From Pseudonocardia oceani (GTDB lineage: Bacteria; Actinomycetota; Actinomycetes; Mycobacteriales; Pseudonocardiaceae): a DNA stretch of 64,000 nucleotides. Below the pieces are notes generated by a model that saw only the letters and a program-made list of their open reading frames with translations, did not search any database and had not been told where the DNA came from. Positions 10,498-21,948 of the stretch are shown one piece after another (position 1 is the first letter of the stretch; each line of letters begins with the position of its first letter). Made by a program: the position numbers and the translations under genes. The stretch spans positions 6,597,556 through 6,661,555 of the forward strand of contig NZ_JADQDF010000001.1 of the NCBI RefSeq assembly GCF_019263585.2, in the 5' to 3' direction.

Positions 10498-10516
10498 AGT
10501 AAGGTCGGCCTTACTT
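10498..10516. promoter_or_regulatory. DtxR/IdeR-like iron box before SIP gene
   Basis: AGTAAGGTCGGCCTTACTT contains perfect inverted arms AGTAAGG and CCTTACT around TCGG. Its core resembles the iron box TTAGGTTAGGCTAACCTAA. It lies 20 bases before the siderophore-interacting protein start. Iron-dependent repression is inferred from position and target. Confidence 0.6.
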
Positions 10517-10535
10517 CCTTTCCGGCGACGAGGAG

Positions 10536-11333
10536 ATGCCCGTGTACGGCCGTGTCGAGCAGGTCCAGCAGCTGACCCCGCACCTGGTGCGCGTGGTCCT
10601 CGGCGGTGAGGGGCTCGACGGGTTCGCCGCGGGCGAGTTCACCGACCACTACGTCAAGCTCGCCTTCCCCCCGCCCGGCGCGCCGTACGCGGTGCCGTTC
10701 GACGCCGCGGAGGTCCGGGCGACGCTGCCGCGCGAGCAGTGGCCGGTGATGCGCACCTACACCGTGCGGTCCTGGGACGACGGGAAGCTCACGATCGACT
10801 TCGTCGTGCACGGTGACACCGGCATCGCGGGGCCGTGGGCGCAGGCCGCGAAGCCCGGCGACCTGCTCGCCCTGCGCGGCCCCGGCGGCGCCTTCCGTCC
10901 CGACCCCGAGGCCGACTGGCACCTCATGGCCGGCGACGAGAGCGCCGTTCCCGCGATCGCGGCGTCGCTCGCGCGCGTGCCCGAAGGGGTGCCGGTGCAC
11001 GTGTTCCTCGAGGTCGACGGGCCCGCCGACGAGATGGACCTGACCTCCCCCGGCGCGCTGTCGATCAACTGGCTGCACCGCGACGCCGACCCCGGCGCGC
11101 CCGACCTCCTGCTGCGCGCCGTCGAGAAGCTCGAGTTCCCGACCGGGCGGATGTGCGGGTTCGTGCACGGCGAGGCCGTCGCCACGCGCGCTCTGCGCAA
11201 GCACCTGCTGGGCGAGCGCGCCGTGCCCCGGGCGAACCTGTCGGTGTCGGGGTACTGGCGCCGCACGTTCACCGAGGACGGCTGGCAGTCGAGCAAGGCC
11301 GACTGGAACCGCGAGGTGGAGGCCGACGTCTGA
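10536..11333 (+). CDS. Siderophore-interacting protein (FAD-binding, ViuB/SIP family)
   Basis: A 265-residue flavoprotein of the siderophore-interacting family, which reduces ferric siderophores with NAD(P)H in the cytoplasm. The FAD-binding motif RTYTVR is at 73-78, DFVVHGDTGIAGPWA follows, and the NAD-binding half has MAGDESAVPAIAA. The C-terminal W-rich segment (SGYWRRTFTEDGWQ) is typical. ATG 10536 touches the GAGGAG ribosome site directly, so GTG 10542, six bases after that site, may be the true start, which shortens the protein by two residues. An iron box lies 20 bases upstream. The gene is convergent with the acyltransferase fusion (24 bases apart). Confidence 0.93.
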   Translation: MPVYGRVEQVQQLTPHLVRVVLGGEGLDGFAAGEFTDHYVKLAFPPPGAPYAVPFDAAEVRATLPREQWPVMRTYTVRSWDDGKLTIDFVVHGDTGIAGPWAQAAKPGDLLALRGPGGAFRPDPEADWHLMAGDESAVPAIAASLARVPEGVPVHVFLEVDGPADEMDLTSPGALSINWLHRDADPGAPDLLLRAVEKLEFPTGRMCGFVHGEAVATRALRKHLLGERAVPRANLSVSGYWRRTFTEDGWQSSKADWNREVEADV

Positions 11334-11357
11334 GCCGGCCCCTTCCCCGCTCCGCCC

Positions 11358-14183
11358 TCACTCCTGGGTGATCCGACCCAGGGTGACCACCTCGGCCAGC
11401 CCGGCCCGCACGCCGTCCACGAACACGTCCGGCTCCGTGACGGCCGCGTCGTCGAGCACGATCCCGATGCACGCGGTGCCGTCGTGGACCACCATCGTCA
11501 CGGTCGCGGCGCAGCCGGCCAGCGGGCCGAGCGGGTAGAGCCGCGTGATGCGCGAGCCCGCGAACCAGACCGGGTGCCCGATGCCGGGCACCGACGCCAC
11601 CTGCACGTCGGCGCCGGCCCCGAGGGGCCCGGACGGCCCGGTCGAGAGCACCAGCTCGCGCACGGCGCGGACGCGGTCGGCGGGGTCGGCGACGCTGAGC
11701 GGCGCGCGCACCACCGCGCCGGCCAGTCTTCCGCCCGCACCGTCCTGCGCGCCGAGCCCGACGGGCAGGCCGAGGGAGACGGTGGCCTCGCCGTCCTCCA
11801 GGGCGTCGTCGCCGATCCCGTCGATGCCGGCCCCGTCGACGTCGACCCCGCAGTACCGGTGGTAGTCGCGCAGCGCGCCGAGCACGGCGGCGAGGAAGCC
11901 GTCGGTCGGGGACCCGCCCGCCGCCGCGGCACCCGCACGCAGGTCGGCGAGCGGCACCTCCAGCACCTCCACCCGCCGGATCCCGCCGCGACCGGCCAGG
12001 AGCGGCGCGCGCCGGCCCGTCAGGTCGGCGGGCGGGGCCAGGACGCGGGCGGCGGAGCGGACGAGGCCGGTGACGGTGCCGACCGGGCTTGCCACGACGT
12101 CGGCACCGAGCCGGGCCAGGGCCTCCACGGCCGACGGCGCGGCGAGCACCGGCGGAACGGGCGGCTCGGGGCGCTCCGGGTCGTGCTCGGCGGTGCGGCT
12201 GTGCAGCATCCCCATCAGCCGAACGGCGCCGACACCGTCGGTGACGCTGTGGTGGATCTTCACCGCGTACCCCGCCGAACCGTCCTCCAGGCCCTCCACC
12301 AGCAGCGCCGCCCAGAGCGGGCGGCTGCGGTCGAGCGGCGCGGCGGCGAACTGCGCCACGGCGTCGAGGAGCTGGCGGGGCGAGCCGGGGGCGGCGAGGG
12401 TCACCCGGGTGACGTGGTGCTCCAGGTCGACGTCCTCGACGCCAGCCCACACCGGCGCCCCGGCCCCGAGCGCGGGCTCGGTGACGACCTGGCGCATCCG
12501 CGGCACCATTCGCGACGCCCACTCGTGCGCGGCGGCGAGCCGCCCGGGGTCCGGGGCGGGGTCGAGCAGCTCCAGCAGGGTGAGCGTCGAGCGGGCCGAG
12601 CCGGTGCGCCACACGGCGGCCGCGTCGGCGTCCATCTCCGCGGTCGTGCCCCACTCCAGCGGCTCGTGCACGGGCCCGGTCGGTCCGGTCGTGACCTCGA
12701 CGCTGCCGCGCGGGGCGCCGACCTCCCGCTGGTCGAGCGCCGCGAGGTAGCCGTCACGGACCTCGGCGACGCGGGTGTCGAGCTCGTCGGCCCGCCAGTC
12801 CGAGGTGTCGACCGGCGGCAGGACGGTGACCTGGACCGTGCCCTCCCGGATCGTCGACGCGCCGCGCCACATCAGCTCGCCGGCGTTGTGGATCACGACA
12901 GGCACGATCGGCACGCCGGCCTGCATCGCGACGTGGAACGCGCCCTTCTTGAACGGGCCGAGCGCCGGGGTGACGCTGCGCGTGCCCTCCGGCGCGATGA
13001 CCAGCGAGATCCCCTCGCGCAGGCGCTGGACGGCCGGTTCGAGGGCGGCCTTCGCGGCGGTGGTGTTGCCGCGGTCGACGAACGCGACGTCGGCCAGCCG
13101 GAACGCCGCGCCGAACCCGGGGATGCTCGCAGCCTCCTTCTTCGCCACCGCGGTGAACCCGCCGCGCAGCAGCTTCGCGAGCACGATGACGTCGAGCTGG
13201 CTCTGGTGGTTGAACAGGAATACCGCGGGGCGGTGCGAGACGAGGTGCTCGGCGCCGTGCACGTCGAGGGAGACCCCGGCCAGCGCGGTGCCGAGGTCAC
13301 CGGCCAGGCCGAGGCCCAGGTCGACGGCGTCGCGGCGGCTGCCCTGCCCCAGGAGCTGGTTGACCGCACCGAGCGCCAGGCCCGCGCCGAACCCGCCCAG
13401 CGTGCCGCCGACCGCACCGAGCGCCCGGGCGACCTCCCGCGGCCCCGCCCGTCCGCGCGATCGGAACCGTGCGACCGGCCAGCCCTGCTCCGCGGCCTCG
13501 CGGGCCAGCCCGTCGCCGGGGTTGAGCGCGCGCGGACGCCCGACGGTGCGCAGGAACGGGACGTCCTCGTCGCCGTTGGAGTAGGCGTAGCTGCGGTCGA
13601 GGTCGACGCCGTGCCCCGGCGCGAACTCCCGCACCGCCGCGGCCTTCCCGGCGCGCCACAACGGGGGTCCGCCTGGCCGTCCGGTGCATAGCCCGTCGGC
13701 GAACGCCACCGGCGTGACCAGCACGTGCTCCACGCCCATCGCCCGCGCCGCCGGCTCCACCTGGAAGCGGGTGGCGCTGGAGGCGAGCACGACGGTGTGC
13801 CCGGCGCGGCGGTGCGCGGCGACCAGGCGCCAGGCCTCCGGGTAGAGCGAGCCGGCGACGCCCTGGCGCCACAGCCGCTCCCCCAGCTCCGTGAGCTCGT
13901 CCTCGCTGCGTCCCGCCCACGCGCGCATGCCGAGGACGAAGAACCGCTCGAAGTCCTCCTCGGTCGTGAGCCCGCGCATGCCGATGAGCAGCATCCGGCC
14001 CAGGTCGACCGGCACGACGTGCCCGGAGCGGACGTGGTGGCGCGCGAAGGCGCCGAGGGAGAAGCCGTCGATCAGGGTGCCGTCGAAGTCGAAGAACGCG
14101 CCGACCTCCGGGCCCTGCGGCCCGTCGTCGACGTCGGCGATGAGGTCGGCCTCGGTCCAGGCCGCGCGGTCAGGGTGCGACAC
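11358..14183 (-). CDS. HAD phosphatase - PlsC acyltransferase - WS/DGAT fusion
   Basis: A 941-residue protein with three enzyme domains. Residues about 25-250 are a HAD-IB phosphatase (DFDGT at 32-36). Residues about 285-500 are a PlsC-type 1-acylglycerol-3-phosphate acyltransferase (NHQSQLD near 325, EGTR near 398). Residues about 525-941 are a wax ester synthase/diacylglycerol acyltransferase with the catalytic HHSVTDG near 643. The order suggests lysophosphatidate to phosphatidate, dephosphorylation, then acylation of diacylglycerol. Whether the HAD domain really acts on phosphatidate is unproven; similar HAD-IB domains are fused to PlsC in mycobacteria. The ATG overlaps the end of plsB by 14 bases, indicating translational coupling. 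Mycobacteria keep PlsB, HAD-PlsC and WS/DGAT as neighbouring separate genes, as I recall. Confidence 0.92.
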   Translation of the reverse strand: MSHPDRAAWTEADLIADVDDGPQGPEVGAFFDFDGTLIDGFSLGAFARHHVRSGHVVPVDLGRMLLIGMRGLTTEEDFERFFVLGMRAWAGRSEDELTELGERLWRQGVAGSLYPEAWRLVAAHRRAGHTVVLASSATRFQVEPAARAMGVEHVLVTPVAFADGLCTGRPGGPPLWRAGKAAAVREFAPGHGVDLDRSYAYSNGDEDVPFLRTVGRPRALNPGDGLAREAAEQGWPVARFRSRGRAGPREVARALGAVGGTLGGFGAGLALGAVNQLLGQGSRRDAVDLGLGLAGDLGTALAGVSLDVHGAEHLVSHRPAVFLFNHQSQLDVIVLAKLLRGGFTAVAKKEAASIPGFGAAFRLADVAFVDRGNTTAAKAALEPAVQRLREGISLVIAPEGTRSVTPALGPFKKGAFHVAMQAGVPIVPVVIHNAGELMWRGASTIREGTVQVTVLPPVDTSDWRADELDTRVAEVRDGYLAALDQREVGAPRGSVEVTTGPTGPVHEPLEWGTTAEMDADAAAVWRTGSARSTLTLLELLDPAPDPGRLAAAHEWASRMVPRMRQVVTEPALGAGAPVWAGVEDVDLEHHVTRVTLAAPGSPRQLLDAVAQFAAAPLDRSRPLWAALLVEGLEDGSAGYAVKIHHSVTDGVGAVRLMGMLHSRTAEHDPERPEPPVPPVLAAPSAVEALARLGADVVASPVGTVTGLVRSAARVLAPPADLTGRRAPLLAGRGGIRRVEVLEVPLADLRAGAAAAGGSPTDGFLAAVLGALRDYHRYCGVDVDGAGIDGIGDDALEDGEATVSLGLPVGLGAQDGAGGRLAGAVVRAPLSVADPADRVRAVRELVLSTGPSGPLGAGADVQVASVPGIGHPVWFAGSRITRLYPLGPLAGCAATVTMVVHDGTACIGIVLDDAAVTEPDVFVDGVRAGLAEVVTLGRITQE

Positions 14184-16488
14184 CGACGACCTCCCGCCGC
14201 GACGCCGCGTCCAGCTCGTCGATCGTGATCACGCGTCCCACCACGGCGCGCAGTCTGCTCGCCAGGTCCGCGCGCCGCAGAGCCAGCTCCTCCCGGCCGG
14301 GATCGACGAGGTCGAGGTTGCCGGCCAGGCGCAGGGCGCTCGCGAACAGCTCGCGCGAGAGCGACTCCGGCCCGTGCAGGCGCCCCTGCAGCAGCATCTG
14401 CTGCCCGACGCCGCCGCACTCGTCGAGGAACTCCTTCTCCACGATCGCGTTCCGCGGAACGCGCGCGGCGAGCCGTTCGGCCACGACGAGCTGGGCGTCG
14501 ACGAAGGAGCGGAGCACGCGGTGCGCCATGAGGAACGGCGCGCGGGCCAGGATCGCGCGCCCGTCGTCGGCCTCCTCCCAGCCCGGGTCGAGGCGCTCGA
14601 GCTCGGCGGTGAGGCGGGCTCGGTAGGTGTCGCGGTCGGGGAAGAAGAACTCGAACTTGAGCAGGTCGCGCAGCGCGAACGCCTCGTCCCAGCGCTCGTC
14701 GGGCGGGCTGAGCAGCACGAGCTCGGCCAGGGCGCGGTCGACGAAGTGGTGGATGGCGCTGTTGCGGTAGAACGCGGCGACGAGGTGCTGCCCGCGCTCG
14801 ATCGCGTGGACCGGCTCCTCCCCGCCCGCGTACGTCGTCACCACGTTGGACGCGGCCAGCGCGGCAAGCACGCCGCGGACGCCCGCGTCGGTGTCGAGGC
14901 GGTCGCCCCCGGGCCGGTCACCTCCGTGCCGGTCACCGCCCGGCGGCACCTCCCCGTGCGGCAGGCCGCGCTCGAGGACGTAGTCGCGGACGGGCGCGAG
15001 CACGCGGCGCACCTGACCGAGGGTCAGCGCGCGGTCGCGGACGCCGAGCAGCGCGAGCGTGACCAGCGCCGTCGCCGTGATCGGGGTGACACGGTTGATC
15101 CCGACGGCCACCTCGAACGCCGCCTTCTGCAGGGCCAGGCGCCGGTCCGGGCTGCTCGCGAGGGCGGCGCGCAGCGAGATCGGCTCGGCGAACCGGACCT
15201 GCGCGGTGCCGATCTGGCTGAGCTGGGCCTTCGCGTAGCGCGCGAGCCAGGCGAGCCCCTCGCCCTTCTTCGCCGCGCCCGCCTGCTCGGCCGCCATCGC
15301 GGCGACCTCACGGAGCTGGTCGTAGGTGATCGAGACCGGGACGAGGTGGACGTCGGACACGCGGTCGCGCTCGACGGCCTCCGCGACGTTGGCCAGCAGC
15401 CCGAACTTCGGCGAGCGCAGCTTGCCCGTGCGCGAGCGGCCGCCCTCCATGTACCACTCCAGGTTGAAGCGCTTGGAGAGCAGGAACCCGAAGTACTCCC
15501 GAACCGCGAGCTTGTAGATCTCGTCGTCGCCGAAGCTGCGCCGGATGAACACGACACCGGCGCGCTTGGCCACCGGCCCGACCGGCCAGAAGCGCAGGTT
15601 CTCCCCACCCAGGACGTGGTTGCGCGGGAAGTCGTGCTCGGCGAGGACGTCGGCGAGCAGCAGCGGGTCGGCGTAGGAGCGGTGGCTGGGCAGGAACACC
15701 AGCGCGTCGCGGCGGTTGAGCTCGCGCAGCCGCTCCAGGCCGGCGGTGTCGACCTGCACGTCCCACGCTCGGGCGTGCAGCGGCCGCAGGGCACCGGTGA
15801 GGAGGTCGACGGCCATCGGGCTCATCGACGCGACCAGCGTCTGCAGGTCGGTGCGCGCCTTCGCCGCCACCTCGGCCTCGGGCAGTTCGAGGCGTTCGGC
15901 CAGCGCGGTGACCTCGTGGCGGAACGACGTCGTGTCCTCGATCATCTCGACGATGTGCTTGGGCACCTTGTAGCGGTCGCCGACCAGCGCGCGCTCGGCG
16001 CGTTCGAGCGCCAGCGTGGCCTGACCGGCGACGAACCGGGCCAGGTCCCCGTCACCGGAGCCGGCGCCGTTGTGGCGGGCCCGCAGGTCGGAGACGGTCG
16101 CGGGCTCGGCGACGACGACGGGCGCCCGGTCGGGCTCGCGGCGGGCGATCCGGGCGTGCAGCCGGGCGGGCGGACGGCGGGGGTCGGTGAACGAGGCGAG
16201 GTCGGCCCAGCGGACGCGGCGCACGCCGTTGCGCTCCTTGGGCAGCCAGGCCACCCGCGCGGCGGTGACGACCGTGGCGCCGTCGGCCTCGGCCAGCGGG
16301 CGGGTCAGCGCGGGGGCGTGCAGCGGCAGAACCTGTGACGGCTCGAGCCCGTTCTCCCGCGCCCACTGCGCGATGAGCGACCGCTCGGTCTCGCTCGTCG
16401 CCTCCACCAGCAGGATCGTCGGCACGCCGGAGCCCTCCGTCGCACCGACCGTTGCCTGCGTCGGCCCGGCCTCCGTCGCGATACCCAT
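14170..16488 (-). CDS. plsB: Glycerol-3-phosphate 1-O-acyltransferase PlsB
   Basis: PlsB-type membrane-associated acyltransferase that makes lysophosphatidate from glycerol-3-phosphate. Motifs in order are LPSHRSYADPLLL (HxxxxD), GGENLRFWPVGPVAKRAG, FIRRSFGDDEIYK and EWYMEGGRSRTGK. The protein has 772 residues from ATG 16488, which is preceded by GGAGG at seven bases. An upstream in-frame ATG (16557) lacks such a site. Two local oddities are visible: a Gly/Asp/Arg-rich imperfect repeat (GGDRHGGDRPGGDR, about nt 14898-14945) in a loop, and an inserted palindrome at 14446-14463 that encodes RVPRNA. The stop overlaps the start of the HAD-PlsC-WS/DGAT gene, so the two enzymes are likely made together. 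Confidence 0.94.
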   Translation of the reverse strand: MGIATEAGPTQATVGATEGSGVPTILLVEATSETERSLIAQWARENGLEPSQVLPLHAPALTRPLAEADGATVVTAARVAWLPKERNGVRRVRWADLASFTDPRRPPARLHARIARREPDRAPVVVAEPATVSDLRARHNGAGSGDGDLARFVAGQATLALERAERALVGDRYKVPKHIVEMIEDTTSFRHEVTALAERLELPEAEVAAKARTDLQTLVASMSPMAVDLLTGALRPLHARAWDVQVDTAGLERLRELNRRDALVFLPSHRSYADPLLLADVLAEHDFPRNHVLGGENLRFWPVGPVAKRAGVVFIRRSFGDDEIYKLAVREYFGFLLSKRFNLEWYMEGGRSRTGKLRSPKFGLLANVAEAVERDRVSDVHLVPVSITYDQLREVAAMAAEQAGAAKKGEGLAWLARYAKAQLSQIGTAQVRFAEPISLRAALASSPDRRLALQKAAFEVAVGINRVTPITATALVTLALLGVRDRALTLGQVRRVLAPVRDYVLERGLPHGEVPPGGDRHGGDRPGGDRLDTDAGVRGVLAALAASNVVTTYAGGEEPVHAIERGQHLVAAFYRNSAIHHFVDRALAELVLLSPPDERWDEAFALRDLLKFEFFFPDRDTYRARLTAELERLDPGWEEADDGRAILARAPFLMAHRVLRSFVDAQLVVAERLAARVPRNAIVEKEFLDECGGVGQQMLLQGRLHGPESLSRELFASALRLAGNLDLVDPGREELALRRADLASRLRAVVGRVITIDELDAASRREVVGVAP
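14446..14463. repeat. GTTCCGCGGAAC palindrome inside plsB
   Basis: An 18-base perfect palindrome centred on the 12-base core (14449-14460). It is read in frame as RVPRNA between LAA and IVEKE near the C-terminus of PlsB. It is the only exact copy inside a confident coding sequence. Confidence 0.85.
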
Positions 16489-16608
16489 CCGCGCTCCTCC
16501 CGTACTGCCGTACCGACCCGCTGTCCTGGCGATCGCCACCTGCTCCCGGCGATCCACCCATCCTGTCGCATCCGGTGATCGCGGTCACCCAACGGTGATC
16601 ACTGCGGT

Positions 16609-16624
16609 GCGTTCCGCGGAACGC
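16609..16624. repeat. GTTCCGCGGAAC palindrome upstream of the HNH gene
   Basis: A 16-base perfect palindrome (core 16611-16622) in the divergent gap between plsB and the DUF222/HNH gene, 94 bases before the latter's start. Nearby, GGTGATC is repeated directly at 16574 and 16594. Confidence 0.8.
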
Positions 16625-16717
16625 GGACCTGTGGACAACTGCGATCGGCGCGACGGGGAGTGTCGGTGGGCGGCGCCATCGTCAGGGCACGTGTTCGAGA
16701 CGACCCTGGAGGCCCCC

Positions 16718-18430
16718 GTGATCCCGACCGTCCTGCCCACCCCCGTCGACCCCGTCCTGACGCTGCCCCAGCTGGAGCGGGAGCTGCTCGGCCTCGCCGG
16801 GCGCCTGGCCGCGGCGCAGTCGCAGTTCCTGACCCTGCTCGCCGAGTTCGACGACCGGGCGGGCTGGGCCGGGCCCGGCCTCAAGTCGTGCGCGCACTGG
16901 CTGAGCTGGCGGATCGGGATGAGCCTGCGCACCGCGCACGAGCACGTGCGGGTCGCCCACGCCCTGCGCCGGTTGCCGCTGGTGGCCGAGGCGTTCGCGG
17001 CGGGGAAGCTCTCCTACTCGAAGGTGCGGGCGATCACCCGGGTCACGGTGCTGCCGCCCGCCCCACCGCCGGAGCCTGCACCACTGCCCGATCCGCCCGG
17101 CACGGCCGCAGCTACCGGCTCCCCGCTCGCAGGATCCGCACCGGACGCCGCCCGGGCCGGCGCGCCGGTGGAGGACGCCGCCGGCCCTCCGGACGCCACC
17201 GATGCCGTGTCGCCGGCGCTCCGGCCGTCCGGACCGCCTCCGCCGACCGCCCCCGACGCCGAGCGGACCCTCCTGGCGCTCGCCCTCGCCGGTACCGCCA
17301 GTCATGTGGAGACCGTCGTCCGCGCCACGCGGCGGCAGCAGACCGACGCGGCGCGGCTCTCGGCACGGCGCTCCTTGAGCTGGCGGTGGGCCGACGACGG
17401 GTCGCTGGTCGTCTCCGTGCGGCTCGCCCCGGCTGACGGGGCCGCCCTGATCGCCGCGATCGACGCGGCAGCCGCCCCTGCGCCGGCGCCGGTGCGCCAC
17501 CCCGTGCCGCCCTCGCCGCCGGGCTGGCGGGAGCGGGCGGAGTCGGAGTACCCCGGCAGGGCCGTGGATCGGCTCGCCGCCCGTCGCGCCGACGCGCTCC
17601 TCTCGCTGGTCACGGCCCCGGCACCGCACGCCGACGACGAGTCCGGTCCCGGCGCTTCGCGCTCGACCGTCAGGCGCGGGCAGGCCGATGTCGTCGTGCA
17701 GGTCGACGTCACCGATGGCGCCGCGTCGATCGTCGGTGGACCCGAGATCGCGACGGCGACGGCGGAACGGCTTGCCTGCGACGCCCGGGCCCAGGTCCTG
17801 CTGCGCGACACCCGGCACAACCGCCTCTACCTGGGTCGACGACGCCGTCTGGCCTCGCCGGCGCAGATCGCCGCGCTGACCGTGCGCGACGCCGGGCGCT
17901 GCCGCTTCGCCGGCTGCACCCAGGCCCGGCACCTGCACGCCCACCACGTCGTGCACTGGCTGCGCGCGGGCCGCACCGACCTCGACAACCTCGTCCTGCT
18001 CTGCGGGTTCCACCACACGCTGGTCCATGAGCGCGGTTTCGGCATCCGCTGGACGGGCGACGGCTGGGAGTCGCTGCGCCCCGACGGCACCCCCGTCCCC
18101 GCCACGGGTGATCCGCTGGCGGGCAACGTCGAGAGGCTCATCGAGATGCAGACCCGCGCCGAACTGAGGATCGACCCGCGTGGCCTCACGCCGTCATGGG
18201 GAGGCGAGCGGCTCGACCGCGACGCCGTGCTGCGGCTCCTGCTGCCCGACGGCGGAGCCGGAACCGGAAACGGGTACGACGAGCCGGACGACGACGAGGA
18301 AGGTGATCGCAGTGGCGATGGTGACCTGGGCACGAGCGGCCGGGTCGGAAACGTCCGGCGCGGGAACGACCAGCAGGGGCCCGACCAGCGGGAGCCCGAC
18401 CGGCGCGGGCCCGGCCGGGACGTGGCGTGA
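16718..18430 (+). CDS. DUF222 / HNH endonuclease domain protein (13E12-like)
   Basis: A 570-residue protein. Its N-terminal part is DUF222 (about 15-330, with LKSCAHWLSWRIGMSLRTAHEHVRVA) and is interrupted by a Pro/Ala-rich segment. The C-terminal HNH nuclease domain has CRFAGC, HAHHVVHW, DNLVLLCGFHH and a final VHE. GTG 16718 is chosen because GGAGG lies five bases upstream; an earlier in-frame GTG (16691) has none. The tail after about residue 520 is low-complexity Asp/Glu/Gly/Arg and probably disordered. The family is repeated in many actinobacterial genomes (the mycobacterial 13E12 repeats) and its function is unclear. Here the gene has a GTTCCGCGGAAC palindrome on each side (16611 and 18457), which hints at a mobile or formerly mobile unit. 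Confidence 0.9.
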   Translation: MIPTVLPTPVDPVLTLPQLERELLGLAGRLAAAQSQFLTLLAEFDDRAGWAGPGLKSCAHWLSWRIGMSLRTAHEHVRVAHALRRLPLVAEAFAAGKLSYSKVRAITRVTVLPPAPPPEPAPLPDPPGTAAATGSPLAGSAPDAARAGAPVEDAAGPPDATDAVSPALRPSGPPPPTAPDAERTLLALALAGTASHVETVVRATRRQQTDAARLSARRSLSWRWADDGSLVVSVRLAPADGAALIAAIDAAAAPAPAPVRHPVPPSPPGWRERAESEYPGRAVDRLAARRADALLSLVTAPAPHADDESGPGASRSTVRRGQADVVVQVDVTDGAASIVGGPEIATATAERLACDARAQVLLRDTRHNRLYLGRRRRLASPAQIAALTVRDAGRCRFAGCTQARHLHAHHVVHWLRAGRTDLDNLVLLCGFHHTLVHERGFGIRWTGDGWESLRPDGTPVPATGDPLAGNVERLIEMQTRAELRIDPRGLTPSWGGERLDRDAVLRLLLPDGGAGTGNGYDEPDDDEEGDRSGDGDLGTSGRVGNVRRGNDQQGPDQREPDRRGPGRDVA

Positions 18431-18456
18431 GGTGCGGCGGACGACGGTCGGGCAGC

Positions 18457-18468
18457 GTTCCGCGGAAC
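18457..18468. repeat. GTTCCGCGGAAC palindrome downstream of the HNH gene
   Basis: An exact copy of the 12-base palindrome 27 bases after the HNH gene stop, in the 208-base gap before the glycosyltransferase. The rest of that gap is GC-rich, with no gene or clear terminator. Confidence 0.8.
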
Positions 18469-18638
18469 ACCGGAACGCCGCCGCCGGCGCCGCCCGACGA
18501 CGGCCACCCAGCAGGCCGGGCGGGGTCCGCGAGCGATGATGGGGCTCCGATCGGGAGGCGCGATCGGGTGATCCGCCGGGTAGGGTCGGCGCCCGTCATC
18601 GCCCCCGCGGGGGCGCCACCGGACACCCCGGAGAGCCC

Positions 18639-21055
<2,417 letters not shown>

Positions 21056-21093
21056 CCGGACCCGTCCGACCCGGGACCTGCGAGAGTGGACCC

Positions 21094-21948
21094 GTGGACG
21101 ACGACACCGGCACCCGCCCGCTCGAGGAGGGACTGGTCTCCGACTTCGGCCGGAACCTCTCCTACGGCGCCTACCTGCACCTGCCCGAGCTGCTCGCGGC
21201 CCAGCACCCCGTCAGCCGGCCCGAGCACCACGACGAGCTGCTGTTCATCGTCCAGCACCAGACCTCCGAGCTGTGGCTCAAGCTCGTCCTGCACGAGCTG
21301 CGCGCGGTCTGCTCCCGCATCGCCGCCGACGAGCTCCGGCCCGCGCTCAAGGGGCTCGCGCGCGTCAAGCACATCCAGCGCCAGCTCACCGATCAGTGGT
21401 CGGTGCTCGCCACCCTCACGCCCTCGGAGTACGCGGAGTTCCGCAGCTTCCTGGGCACGTCGTCGGGGTTCCAGTCCTTCCAGTACCGCGCCGTGGAGTT
21501 CGCGCTGGGCAACAAGGACGAGGCGATGCTCCAGTTCTTCGGCGACGACGACGACGCCCACGCCCTGCTCGCCGACCAGCTCGCCCGCCCCAGCCTTTAC
21601 GACGAGTTCGTGCGCCACCTCGCCCGCCACGGCCACGACGTGCCGGAGGCGCTGCTGGAGCGCGACGTCACCCGCGCCCACGTCTTCACCCCCGACCTCG
21701 TGCCGGTGTTCCGCCGCATCTACGAGAACGCCGACGAGTTCTGGGAGGCCTACGAGGCCTGCGAGGAGCTCGTCGACCTGGAGGACAACGTGCAGCAGTG
21801 GCGCTTCCGCCACCTCAAGACCGTCGAGCGCGTGATCGGGTTCAAGCGCGGCACCGGCGGCTCCAGCGGCGTCGGCTTCCTCCGCAAGGCCCTGGACCTC
21901 ACGTTCTTCCCCGAGCTGTACGCGGTCCGCACGGAGATCGGCCGATGA
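21094..21948 (+). CDS. kynA: Tryptophan 2,3-dioxygenase
   Basis: A haem dioxygenase that opens the tryptophan indole ring to N-formylkynurenine. The 284 residues match the bacterial size. Family motifs are SYGAYLHLPELLAAQHP, HHDELLFIVQHQTSELWLKL, LTPSEYAEFR, GTSSGFQSFQYR and the C-terminal QWRFRHLKTVERVIGFKRGTGG, which includes the haem-ligating histidine region and the substrate-binding Arg/Thr segment. The start is GTG 21094. The stop overlaps the kynureninase ATG, so the two are translationally coupled. A kynurenine formamidase, needed between them, is not in the window. Confidence 0.96.
   Translation: MDDDTGTRPLEEGLVSDFGRNLSYGAYLHLPELLAAQHPVSRPEHHDELLFIVQHQTSELWLKLVLHELRAVCSRIAADELRPALKGLARVKHIQRQLTDQWSVLATLTPSEYAEFRSFLGTSSGFQSFQYRAVEFALGNKDEAMLQFFGDDDDAHALLADQLARPSLYDEFVRHLARHGHDVPEALLERDVTRAHVFTPDLVPVFRRIYENADEFWEAYEACEELVDLEDNVQQWRFRHLKTVERVIGFKRGTGGSSGVGFLRKALDLTFFPELYAVRTEIGR

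Noticed and set aside
11484..13691. A 735-codon plus-strand frame opposite the HAD-PlsC-WS/DGAT gene
   Set aside because: Arg/Gly/Asp-rich shadow with no motif, while the minus strand has three complete enzyme domains.
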